A DNA stretch of 64,000 nucleotides from Frigoribacterium sp. JB110 (GTDB lineage: Bacteria > Actinomycetota > Actinomycetes > Actinomycetales > Microbacteriaceae), in NCBI RefSeq assembly GCF_900163665.1, contig NZ_FUIA01000011.1, forward strand, positions 154,870 to 218,869, read 5' to 3'. Below are positions 1-7,566 of this stretch, piece by piece; within the stretch, counting starts at the first letter, position 1, and the number at the start of each line of letters is the position of its first letter. Below the pieces are notes generated by a model. It had not been told where the DNA came from and ran no database searches. It saw nothing but the letters and a program-made list of their open reading frames with translations. Made by a program: the position numbers and the translations under genes.

Positions 1-746
1 CCGAGGTCGCCGCGTACGGCATCGAGTTCCTCGACGGCACCGTGCAGAATGTGGAGGCGGCAGACTCGGGTCTTGCGATCGTGCTCTCAACCGGGCGGGC
101 CCAGCGGGCGCGGGCGCTCGTCGTGGCGAGCGGGATCGTCGACGAGCTTCCCGATGTCCCAGGCCTGGCGCCGCGGTGGGGCACATCTGTGCTGCACTGC
201 CCCTATTGCCATGGCTGGGAGGTCCGCGACCAGCGCCTGGGAGTGCTGGCGACTTCGCCGATGGGGCTGCATCAGACGCAGCTCGTGCGCCAGTGGAGCG
301 ATCGAGTCGTCGTCTTCGCGGCCGGGCTCGGAACGCTCGATCCCGTCGCCGAGCAGCGGATGCGCGCTCGAGGCGTGGAGGTGGTGGCGTCGCCGGTGGT
401 CGAGATTCTCGGCGAGGACGACCGCATCACTGGTGTGCGCACGGGTGACGGACGGATGGTCGAGGTGGATGCGGTGTTCACCACGGGTGCGCCGCGCCCG
501 AACGACGGGTTCCTCACAGGTCTCGGCCTCTCCCGCACTGACTCGCCCTTCGGCCTCGGGTCCTTCCTCAGCGTCGATCAGGCTGGGAAGACCAGCCACG
601 ATCGAGTCTGGGCGATCGGAAACGTCGTGAACCCGGCCGCGAACGTCCCGATGGCGATCGGCGCGGGAGCCTTCGCCGGTGGAGCGGTCAACGGCGCGCT
701 CGTCGAAGAGGACTTCGACCTCGCCCGGGCAGCAGCCGATGGCTGA
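1..746 (+). CDS. Thioredoxin-reductase-like FAD/NAD(P) oxidoreductase, 3' part
   Basis: The reading frame is open from the window edge, so the start lies upstream. The visible part resembles the C-terminal portion of pyridine nucleotide-disulphide oxidoreductases of the thioredoxin reductase type, with a HCPYCHGWE segment carrying a CPYC redox-like pair and a C-terminal FAD-contact region (DRVWAIGNVVNPAANVPMA). Related actinobacterial proteins are annotated as NAD(P)/FAD-dependent oxidoreductases of unknown substrate. The N-terminal FAD-binding GxGxxG motif must lie outside the window. It ends three bases before a cobW remnant begins. Confidence 0.85.
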   Translation, partial: EVAAYGIEFLDGTVQNVEAADSGLAIVLSTGRAQRARALVVASGIVDELPDVPGLAPRWGTSVLHCPYCHGWEVRDQRLGVLATSPMGLHQTQLVRQWSDRVVVFAAGLGTLDPVAEQRMRARGVEVVASPVVEILGEDDRITGVRTGDGRMVEVDAVFTTGAPRPNDGFLTGLGLSRTDSPFGLGSFLSVDQAGKTSHDRVWAIGNVVNPAANVPMAIGAGAFAGGAVNGALVEEDFDLARAAADG

Positions 747-748
747 AC

Positions 749-1291
749 AGACAACAGTCCGGAACTCTGGGGAACCCCACTGCCCGGCCGTGGGTCGGCC
801 CCGGTCCGACACGGTCGGCGGCACGGCGAACCCTCGCGGCTATCGATCCCGCGCTCGTGTTCGACACCGCCGTCGACGATGACCCGGTCGACGAGCTGCC
901 ATTGGCGCGGCTCCTCCGTGAGGACGCGCACGGACACGACGATCATGAGCACGCTCGGGCTGTGTCTGTGGCTTTGCCTGGACCGGTGTGCCCGTCGGCG
1001 CTGATCGATCTGCTCGAGGACCCGCCGCCCGGCACCTACCGGGTCAAGGGGCGGGTGAGCGTCCTCGGTCCGCGGGCGGATCGCGGGTACCTCGTCAACC
1101 TCGTCGGCCACATGATTCGCATCGCCCCGTTGCCGGACCCGCCGCCTGTCGGCGAGCTCGTCGTGATCGGCGTCAACCTCGACCAGGATGCCGCACAGCG
1201 GTGGCTCGGCGCCATCGCCGCCGCGCCCGCCGAGCGACCTGATGCATCCGGACTGCGGCGGCTGCACCGCTATCGCAGGCTGAGCGATTGA
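749..1291 (+). pseudogene. CobW/COG0523 family GTPase, 3' fragment only
   Basis: From about residue 70 onward the translation has the CobW C-terminal domain (TYRVKGRV segment, then WLGAIAAAP near the end) and a short His-rich loop (HGHDDHEHA) typical of zinc-related COG0523 metallochaperones. The frame stays open back to about 749 and includes a relic NPTAR segment and IDPALVFD, both usual near the end of the GTPase domain. The P-loop half is absent, because the upstream DNA codes for the flavoprotein instead. A GTG at 857 could still start a 144-residue product. The 3' end overlaps the convergent ACR3 gene by 22 bases. Probably a decayed relative of the CobW-like gene at 4749. Confidence 0.75.
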
Positions 1292-2265
1292 GCGTCGGTT
1301 CTCGGCTCCTCAGTTGGTTGACGGCTGCGGAGGAGGTGGGTCAGGGCGGTGAGGTGGGGGAACTCGATGAGCATGCCGAGGATGATCGCCGCGTAGATCA
1401 CGGGCTGGTCCGGGAGGGCGACCACGGTGACAGCGAGCATGAGCGGGGCGTTGCGCGCGGAGGTCGTCATCGTCAGCACGGCGTGCTCCGGGTCCTCGAG
1501 CCGAAACGCCCGAGCCACGGCTTCGCCGACGAGGAACGTCACGGCAAAGAACAGGAACACCACTAGCAGCACCCAGGCGAACGAGCGGGGATCGGTGAGG
1601 ATCGTTCCAATGTTCCCGGCGAAGATCGCCAGGATGACGGCTGTGATCACGAATGGCATCGCTTGGTCCACCGCTGCCACGAGCCGGTGGCGTCTGGCCC
1701 GCGGCACGGTCAGTCCTACCAGGAAGCGCAAGCCCAGGCCCGCCGCCGCAGGCAGGACGAACCAGGTCAGCAGGGCCGGGCCGGCGGCACCGAACATCGC
1801 ATCGATATGGCGACCGGCAAAAAGCGCCAGCCACACCGGGTACAGCGCGAGCTGCAGGATCATCTGCACGGGGATGAGGGCGGCGCCGGTGGTCGTGTCG
1901 CCTCCAGCGAGGCGGGTGAACCCAAGGAACCAGTCGGTGCACGGTGCCAGGCAGTAGACGAGCACTCCGAGCCGCAGTGCGTCGCCGGGCAGCAGCGCGG
2001 TGAGGACGAGCGCGATCAGCGGGATGGCGAGGAAGTTCATTCCGACCGCCAGTAGCACTGTGCGCGGCACCCGACGCAGGGCGTGCACGCCGTCCAGACG
2101 GAGCGTGAAGAACGACGCGGCGACCAGCAGCAGGATCAGCAGGTCGGCAAGCCCGCCGACCGCGCTGCCTGCCGCGGGGGCGAACAGGCCGAGCAGGCTG
2201 CCGGTGAGGATCGCGGTGAGGAACAGGACCGCGGTGAACCCGGTGCGCTGCAGGGCGGTCAGCAT
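1270..2265 (-). CDS. ACR3/bile-acid-symporter family arsenic efflux permease
   Basis: 331 residues with about ten hydrophobic segments. The sequence fits the arsenic resistance branch of the bile acid:sodium symporter superfamily, with a VYCLAPCTDWFLGFT segment carrying the membrane cysteines and GDTTTGAALIPVQM after it. These carriers expel arsenite or similar oxyanions across the plasma membrane. The ATG at 2265 was chosen because the longer frame adds only an arginine-rich, non-membrane leader that lies inside the upstream gene. The start overlaps the end of the ArsO-like gene by 7 bases, so the two are probably translationally coupled and share the promoter region with the Zur box at 3413. 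Substrate is inferred from family only. Confidence 0.85.
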   Translation of the reverse strand: MLTALQRTGFTAVLFLTAILTGSLLGLFAPAAGSAVGGLADLLILLLVAASFFTLRLDGVHALRRVPRTVLLAVGMNFLAIPLIALVLTALLPGDALRLGVLVYCLAPCTDWFLGFTRLAGGDTTTGAALIPVQMILQLALYPVWLALFAGRHIDAMFGAAGPALLTWFVLPAAAGLGLRFLVGLTVPRARRHRLVAAVDQAMPFVITAVILAIFAGNIGTILTDPRSFAWVLLVVFLFFAVTFLVGEAVARAFRLEDPEHAVLTMTTSARNAPLMLAVTVVALPDQPVIYAAIILGMLIEFPHLTALTHLLRSRQPTEEPRTDAQSLSLR

Positions 2266-3377
2266 GCGCACTCCACCCCGCAGCAGGACAGGTCGTCGGT
2301 GAGCATGCCGGCATCCCGCCACGCCTCCAGCGCCCCGGTGTCTTTTCCCGCCCGTTCGCCGATGACACCGGCGATGTGGGCGAAACGCTGGCGGAACTTG
2401 TACACGAAACAGAATTTCAGCCCGCCGTGCCGGATCGCCGGCCCCGACAGGAACACCCCGGGCACGACGGTGGACTGGTCGTCCTCGTCCAACTCCGGCC
2501 ACCCGTCGGGACGCGCAGCGAACAGGTGCCCGACCGGGCCGAGGCCGGGGCCGAATCCGGTCGCGGCGATCGGCGGGGCGGTGCTCGGCAGCGACAGGCC
2601 ATCACTGAGCCGGACGGTGAAGCCCTCTCCGGCCGGTTTGACGCGGACAGCCCGGGCATCCACGAGCCGCAGCCGCCCGGTTGCCATGGCGTCGCTGAGG
2701 CGCATCCGGGATCGAGGGGCGAGGCGAAACGATGGGTCAGACCCGGTCTGCGCATCCCAGGGATGGTCGTCGTCGACGACGGTCACGGTCGCGCCGGCGG
2801 CGACGTGGTGACAGGCGATGTCGATTCCGGACTCGTACCCACCGATGACCACCAGCTCACCGGGTCGCTCCTCCCAGGCCTCCGTGCTGCTGGAATGGAC
2901 CGTGAGCGCGGCGCCCGGGATGCGGGGGGAAAGCGGATGCGCGAACTCGCCGCCTGCCCACACGAGAGAACGTGCGAGCACCGGGCCTCGGGCGGAGAAC
3001 ACCTCGAACCCGTCGACGTGCTGCTGCACCACCTCGACCTCGGCCTCATCCATCACGGGGATACGGAAGTGTTTCACGACGCTGCGCAGGTACTTCGCGT
3101 ACTGCGAGCCCGTCGGGTAGTCGGTTCCGAGGCTGAACGCGGGCGAGGTCTCCGGGTGGATCGCGTTCAGATCGGTCGCACCGAACCCGTTGCCGGTGAA
3201 AGACGGAGTGAGGAAGCTCTGCCGCGCCGGCCAGTCCAGGAACGTCTGCCCGATCCGACCGCGCTCCAGAACGCCGAAGGTCAGCCCATCCACGGCAGCC
3301 AGAGCCAGGGCAGACCCAATGCCCGCAGGGCCTGCGCCGATGACGAGTGCGTCGAGGACAGGGGGAGAGGAAGTCAC
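2259..3377 (-). CDS. ArsO-like FAD/NAD(P)-binding oxidoreductase
   Basis: 372 residues starting at GTG 3377. An N-terminal dinucleotide fold is seen (VIGAGPAGIGSALAL, residues about 12-26) and a second, degenerate one near the middle (LVVIGGYESGIDIA). These indicate a flavin monooxygenase or thioredoxin-reductase-like enzyme. The C-terminus ends in a striking cysteine cluster, CCGVECAC, which could bind a soft metal or metalloid. Its coupling to an ACR3 exporter suggests an arsenic role of the ArsO type. A perfect Zur-like palindrome lies 36-50 bases upstream of the start, so zinc limitation rather than arsenite may control it. Substrate unproven. Confidence 0.75.
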   Translation of the reverse strand: MTSSPPVLDALVIGAGPAGIGSALALAAVDGLTFGVLERGRIGQTFLDWPARQSFLTPSFTGNGFGATDLNAIHPETSPAFSLGTDYPTGSQYAKYLRSVVKHFRIPVMDEAEVEVVQQHVDGFEVFSARGPVLARSLVWAGGEFAHPLSPRIPGAALTVHSSSTEAWEERPGELVVIGGYESGIDIACHHVAAGATVTVVDDDHPWDAQTGSDPSFRLAPRSRMRLSDAMATGRLRLVDARAVRVKPAGEGFTVRLSDGLSLPSTAPPIAATGFGPGLGPVGHLFAARPDGWPELDEDDQSTVVPGVFLSGPAIRHGGLKFCFVYKFRQRFAHIAGVIGERAGKDTGALEAWRDAGMLTDDLSCCGVECAC

Positions 3378-3412
3378 GAGTGCTTTCGCTTTCTAGACGC
3401 GTACACGTCATT

Positions 3413-3427
3413 TGAGAATCATTCTCA
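3413..3427. promoter_or_regulatory. Zur-type operator (divergent promoter)
   Basis: TGAGAATCATTCTCA is a perfect 7-1-7 palindrome, and the flanking T and A extend it to 17 bases. It lies 36 bases before the ArsO-like gene (minus strand) and 59 bases before the small gene at 3486 (plus strand), so one site could repress both directions. The form agrees with actinobacterial Zur boxes (TGAAAATNATTTTCA type). Confidence 0.8.
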
Positions 3428-3485
3428 ATAGGCTACGGTATGAGCAGGGGAAACCCGAACTACAGCCGCTCCGGAAGGAACACGG

Positions 3486-3686
3486 ATGAGAGACCGCACA
3501 CTCGCGATGAGCGCGTCACTCCTGCTGACGGTCGCTCGCCTCCGCCGGCCCTGGGAGAGGACCCGAGGAGACCACACCCTCTCCTCGGGATCCGACCGCG
3601 ATGAGCTGGCCCGGATCTATCGCAACGAGCAGAATCGCGATCACCGTGAGCGCACGTACGAGCGGAACCGGCGGTTGTACCTGTGA
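3486..3686 (+). CDS. Small protein of unknown function, Zur-box linked
   Basis: 66 residues, not recognised. It has a good ribosome binding site (GGAAGGA six bases before the ATG) and its stop overlaps the start of the methyltransferase as GTGA, which supports real translation and coupling. The N-terminal third is mildly hydrophobic. The C-terminal part is basic and polar (RNEQNRDHRERTYERNRR), which hints at nucleic acid or ribosome contact, but no motif is clear. Unlike many Zur-controlled small proteins it contains no cysteine. It lies 59 bases downstream of the palindrome at 3413. Confidence 0.55.
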   Translation: MRDRTLAMSASLLLTVARLRRPWERTRGDHTLSSGSDRDELARIYRNEQNRDHRERTYERNRRLYL

Positions 3687-4411
3687 ACACGCGTGACCCG
3701 TACGCGCCGACAGCCGGCTGCTACGACCTTTTCAACGCCTCCGCGCGGCCGGGGCAGCTCGCCGCGCTCGAGGTGCTGCTGCCCTGGGTGCGACCCGACT
3801 GGGGGCCGATCCTCGACGTCGGAGCCGGATCCGGGCTCAACTCGGCCGCCATCCTCGACCGGCTACCAGAGGCGCAGGTGTGCGCGCTGGAGCCCAGCCC
3901 GGCGATGCGAGCACTCGCTCTGACGAAGATCGCCGCGCACCCGGAATGGTTCGGCCGGGTCACCGTGCGACCGGAGGATTTCTTCTCCGCTCCCCTGCCT
4001 GAACGCGTCGGCGGCGCAGTTCTGCTCGGCGTGATCGGTCACTTCGACGCCGGCGAACGAGCGGCCGTCCTCGCCGAACTCGCCGCGCGCCTCCCTGACG
4101 CCGGTGCGGCGCTTATCGACCTGCAGCAGCCGCAACGGCCTCGCCGCGTCGAGGCGTACGATTTCACCGCCGCACAGGTAGGCGAGTTGACCTATCGGGG
4201 TATCGCCGAGGGCTGGCCGCTGGACACCGAACGGATGCGCTGGCGTATGACCTATCTGACCCTGGACGGTGAGCGCGTGCTCGTGGAAGACACCACTGAA
4301 CACGAGTACCGCCATCCTGCACCGGCGATACTCGCCGACGAGGCCACCCGCGCAGGGTTCACATTCGACCAGATCGGCGACACCCCCTTCTGGCTCCTGA
4401 ACCGCCCGTGA
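3683..4411 (+). CDS. Class I SAM-dependent methyltransferase
   Basis: 242 residues from GTG 3683, overlapping the preceding small gene by four bases. The SAM-binding motif I is ILDVGAGSGLNSAAIL (about residues 36-51), followed by an acidic motif II position (CALEPSPAM) and a post-motif VLLGVIGHF. The family transfers a methyl group from S-adenosylmethionine. The acceptor here is unknown. Location behind the Zur-like box at 3413 makes zinc-responsive expression likely (inference). Possible roles include modification of a metallophore or small metabolite, but nothing in the sequence selects one. Confidence 0.8.
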   Translation: MNTRDPYAPTAGCYDLFNASARPGQLAALEVLLPWVRPDWGPILDVGAGSGLNSAAILDRLPEAQVCALEPSPAMRALALTKIAAHPEWFGRVTVRPEDFFSAPLPERVGGAVLLGVIGHFDAGERAAVLAELAARLPDAGAALIDLQQPQRPRRVEAYDFTAAQVGELTYRGIAEGWPLDTERMRWRMTYLTLDGERVLVEDTTEHEYRHPAPAILADEATRAGFTFDQIGDTPFWLLNRP

Positions 4412-4563
4412 ACGCGCTGAGGCGCTCAGGTCGATCCGGCCGAACCCGGTCACGACGTCATTGCGGCGTGCGATCGGGGGCGCACATGCGAGCACGTTGT
4501 TCCGCGCGGTGAACTGTCCCGTTCTGGCGGGGCGCGAAGCCGAACCCCGCACCCCGCCACCAG

Positions 4564-4686
4564 TCACCCCTGGCGGCCCTTGAACCGCGGGTTGAGCTTG
4601 TTGATCACGTAGACCCTGCCACGACGACGCACGACCTGCGCCCCGGGCTGATTCTTCAACGACTTGATCGATGCTCGAACCTTCAT
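4564..4686 (-). CDS. rpmJ: Ribosomal protein L36, zinc-free (C-minus, type B) paralogue
   Basis: A 40-residue protein, [20 protein letters not shown] followed by a basic tail ending NPRFKGRQG. It matches the YkgO/type B L36 pattern. The zinc-binding Cys/His set of the standard L36 is missing entirely, as no cysteine is present. A strong ribosome binding site (AGGAGGTGAAGG) precedes the ATG at 4686. Such copies replace the zinc-containing ribosomal protein when zinc is scarce and are well known members of Zur regulons. A Zur-like box lies 15 bases upstream of the start. It is monocistronic and convergent with the methyltransferase gene. Confidence 0.93.
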   Translation of the reverse strand: MKVRASIKSLKNQPGAQVVRRRGRVYVINKLNPRFKGRQG

Positions 4687-4700
4687 CCTTCACCTCCTAT

Positions 4701-4715
4701 TGAGAAACGTTATCA
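4701..4715. promoter_or_regulatory. Zur-type operator between L36 and CobW-like genes
   Basis: TGAGAAACGTTATCA, an imperfect inverted repeat with an ACGT centre, sits between two divergent genes: 15 bases before L36 (minus) and 34 bases before the CobW-like gene (plus). Both neighbours are classical Zur targets in actinobacteria, which is the best local support for reading this motif as a zinc operator. Confidence 0.85.
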
Positions 4716-4748
4716 TTAGACTGTAGGTGTCGGAGTGGTGTCTCAGAG

Positions 4749-5798
4749 ATGGAGGTTCGTGTGGAGCAGGTCGACGTGCTGGCGGTGATCGGCACCTGTG
4801 CCCCTGAACGGCGGCGCTACGCGAAGCGGCTCGCCGCGATGACTCGGCGGACCTTCGTGCCCGCCCGCCGGCTCGCGCTTGCCCCGGATCCGATCGATGA
4901 GGCGTTGGCGGTTGCACCGTGGTCAGACGCTCCCGCGGGGGCGGTGATCGAGTTCCCCGAATACACCGAAGTGACCGAGCTGATCGGCACGCTCGCCGCC
5001 CCGGACGCTCCCACCCGACTGACGGGTGTCGTGTGTCTGGTCGACGCGGCGCATCTGCGGGACGATCTTCACCAGGACAGCTACACACGCCACCCGGCGC
5101 CTCCGGGCGAGCACCCCTCAATGGGCCGGCATGCCGCGCACGCACTGCTCGCCGTGAACCAGATCGAGTATGCCTCGGTGATCGTCCTGGTGAACTGGGC
5201 GACGCTGCCCACCGTGGATCTGTCGACGGTGATGGCGCTGGTCAGCCACCTGAGCCCCCGAGCCCGGCTGCGCCTGCATCGGAACGCAATCGATCGGTGG
5301 GAGTGCGACACCGTATACACAGTCGGGCAGGAGCGCCCGGGCTGGGTCGGGATGTTGAACGGCGACTACGACCCCCACATGACCGACCTCCGCGTCAGCG
5401 CTTTTCACTACGAGAACGTGCGCCCGCTGCATCCCGGCCGTCTCAAGCATCTGCTGGACGAGAGGATCGAAGCGGGCGAGTTCGGCGCGGTGATCCGCTC
5501 TGCCGGGTTCTGCCGGTTCGCCACCCGCCCGCAGATCATCGCTCGGTGGGATCACGTCGGCCAGGTGATCTCCTTCGATTCGCTCGGACGCGACGACGAC
5601 CTTGGCGATGAGGACGATCTGCTCGCGCTGGGCCAGGATCTGGCGTTCATCGGAATCGATCTCGACACTGACGCGCTCAAGAAGGCGTTGGATGCGGCCG
5701 CGCTCACCGACACTGAGCTCGCCGCCGGCGCCCGGGCGTGGGTGCGATTCCCCGACCCGTTCCCCTCCTGGCCGGTCGTAGCGGATCGGACGGAGTGA
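4749..5798 (+). CDS. CobW/COG0523-like protein lacking the P-loop
   Basis: 349 residues with the overall length and C-terminal domain of COG0523 GTPases. The N-terminal position where the GxxGxGKT P-loop should be reads VIGTCAPERRRYAKRLA, so the phosphate-binding glycine/lysine pattern is absent. The usual CxCC-type metal site is also not evident, although VVCLVDAAH recalls the strand after Walker B. It is probably a pseudo-GTPase or a regulator or partner of a zinc chaperone. It heads a plus-strand operon with two ABC exporter subunits and follows a Zur box by 34 bases. Many actinobacterial zur regulons hold such CobW-like genes. Confidence 0.75.
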   Translation: MEVRVEQVDVLAVIGTCAPERRRYAKRLAAMTRRTFVPARRLALAPDPIDEALAVAPWSDAPAGAVIEFPEYTEVTELIGTLAAPDAPTRLTGVVCLVDAAHLRDDLHQDSYTRHPAPPGEHPSMGRHAAHALLAVNQIEYASVIVLVNWATLPTVDLSTVMALVSHLSPRARLRLHRNAIDRWECDTVYTVGQERPGWVGMLNGDYDPHMTDLRVSAFHYENVRPLHPGRLKHLLDERIEAGEFGAVIRSAGFCRFATRPQIIARWDHVGQVISFDSLGRDDDLGDEDDLLALGQDLAFIGIDLDTDALKKALDAAALTDTELAAGARAWVRFPDPFPSWPVVADRTE

Positions 5799-5856
5799 CG
5801 GCGATGGTGGCCTCTCGATCATCGGCCCCCGTCCTGGATGATCGGCAGCCGGTCGG

Positions 5857-7566
5857 ATGAGCATGCGGGCCCCAAGCCGTTCCGGCCATCCCAGTGGGCA
5901 TCCCGCCGACCGCACGTCCGTGCATGCGGATGTGCGATCGGCGACGCCGCGGTGGGTGTTGTGGATCTCGGTCGGCATCGCCTGGGCGGGGGCTGCGGCT
6001 ATCGCGTTGCTGTTCGTCCGGGTCGGTGCCGTCCTAGACGGGGAGCCGCTGACGACGGGACGGATCCTGCTACTCGTCACCCTCGCGTTGACGGCCGCCG
6101 GGTGCGCCGCAGCGGGCCCCGCTTTCTCTGAATGGGCGTGTTCGGAGACAGAGCGGCATCTTCGGCACCTCGTGATCAGTCGTATCTTCACCGACGGTGT
6201 CATGACCGCGACCGGCCGCTCGGGAGAGTTGCTGTCGGTCGCGACCGACGCCACCGAGAAGACCGCACACTATCGTGCAGGGTTCCTCGGCCCGATCTTC
6301 GGCGCGCTGACCATTCCGTCCCTCGTGCTGGCGATTATGGCTCTCACGGTCGATGCAGCGACAGCAGGATGGCTCGCGCTGCTGGTGCTGCTCGTCCCGC
6401 CGCTGATCGGCGGGTTCCAGCGGATCGTCCGACCGATCGGCACCGCGTACCGCCGCTCCCAGGCCCGGCTGACCGTAGCCTTCCTGGAGGCGATCCAGGC
6501 CCTGGGCACCCTCGTCTACGCCCGCGCCGCCGAGCGCGCCGGAGCGGAGCTGGCGCGTCGTGGCGAGCAGCATCGCCAACACCTGATGCGGCTACTGGCG
6601 GGCAACCAGCTGCTCATCCTCGTCGTCGACGCCGCATTCTCCCTCACGATCGTGGTCGCCGCCGCTGGTATCGCAACCACCCGCATTCTGGAGGAGACAC
6701 TGACCCTGGGCGGCGGCGTGGCGATCGTGCTCATGACGACACTCGTGATCGGCCCGGTCGATGTCATCGGCCAGTTCTTCTACATCGGCATCGCCGGACG
6801 TGCCGCTCAGCGCAGGATCGGCGACCACCTCACCGCCGCTGCATCGTCCACGCCCGCCCCCGCCGGTACTCGCCTCCGGGACCCCGACGGCCCCGGAACG
6901 GTGGTCCTCGAGCAGGTCACCGCGGGGTGGCCCGGAGGCGCCCCGGTCATCGAAGGAGTCTCGCTGCGCGTCGAGGCCGGTGAGAAAGTAGCACTGGTGG
7001 GCCCGAGCGGGATCGGCAAGTCCACCGTCGCCGCACTTCTGCAAACCCATCTGCTCCCGCGCGCCGGCCGCGTCCTCGTGGACGCTCTCGACACCCGGAT
7101 CGCGGATGCGGATGAGGTGCGATCGCGGCTGGCCGTGGTCGAGCAGCGCACCTTCCTGTTCCTCGGCACCATCGCCGACAACCTGCGCCTGGCCGCTCCG
7201 CGCGCCGATGACCGGAGACTGTGGGAAGCGCTGGACCTCGCCGGACTGCGCGGAGAGATCGAAACCATGCCCGCCGGGCTCCACACTCAGGTCGGAGAGC
7301 ATGGCCGGCTGCTATCCGGCGGGCAGGCGCAGCGGCTGCAGATCGCCCGCGCCTGGCTGCGCGACGCCCCGATCCTGTTGCTGGACGAGCCGACCTCCCA
7401 GGTCGACCTGGCCGGCGAGGCCGCGATCCTCGCCGCACTTGATCGGCTCGCGGCGGGTCGCACCGTGCTCATGATCGCCCACCGGCCCGGAGCGGTCCTC
7501 GCCGCCGACCGTGTGATCGACCTCAGCACCTTGATCCATCCCGGCACAGAGGGAGCGAGCGCATGA
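5857..7566 (+). CDS. ABC exporter-type half transporter (CydD-like), pair 1
   Basis: 569 residues: six transmembrane segments in the first 320 residues, then a nucleotide-binding domain with Walker A GPSGIGKST at about 383, signature LSGGQAQRL at about 485 and Walker B ILLLDEP. The SGELLSVATD segment resembles the CydD-type membrane domain, whose family exports thiols or is otherwise of mixed function. It lies 58 bases after the CobW-like gene, and its stop overlaps the next half transporter by four bases, so it is one heterodimer in a Zur-headed operon. The ribosome binding site is weak, and ATG 5863 is an alternative start. Zinc-linked transport is inferred from context. Confidence 0.85.
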   Translation: MSMRAPSRSGHPSGHPADRTSVHADVRSATPRWVLWISVGIAWAGAAAIALLFVRVGAVLDGEPLTTGRILLLVTLALTAAGCAAAGPAFSEWACSETERHLRHLVISRIFTDGVMTATGRSGELLSVATDATEKTAHYRAGFLGPIFGALTIPSLVLAIMALTVDAATAGWLALLVLLVPPLIGGFQRIVRPIGTAYRRSQARLTVAFLEAIQALGTLVYARAAERAGAELARRGEQHRQHLMRLLAGNQLLILVVDAAFSLTIVVAAAGIATTRILEETLTLGGGVAIVLMTTLVIGPVDVIGQFFYIGIAGRAAQRRIGDHLTAAASSTPAPAGTRLRDPDGPGTVVLEQVTAGWPGGAPVIEGVSLRVEAGEKVALVGPSGIGKSTVAALLQTHLLPRAGRVLVDALDTRIADADEVRSRLAVVEQRTFLFLGTIADNLRLAAPRADDRRLWEALDLAGLRGEIETMPAGLHTQVGEHGRLLSGGQAQRLQIARAWLRDAPILLLDEPTSQVDLAGEAAILAALDRLAAGRTVLMIAHRPGAVLAADRVIDLSTLIHPGTEGASA

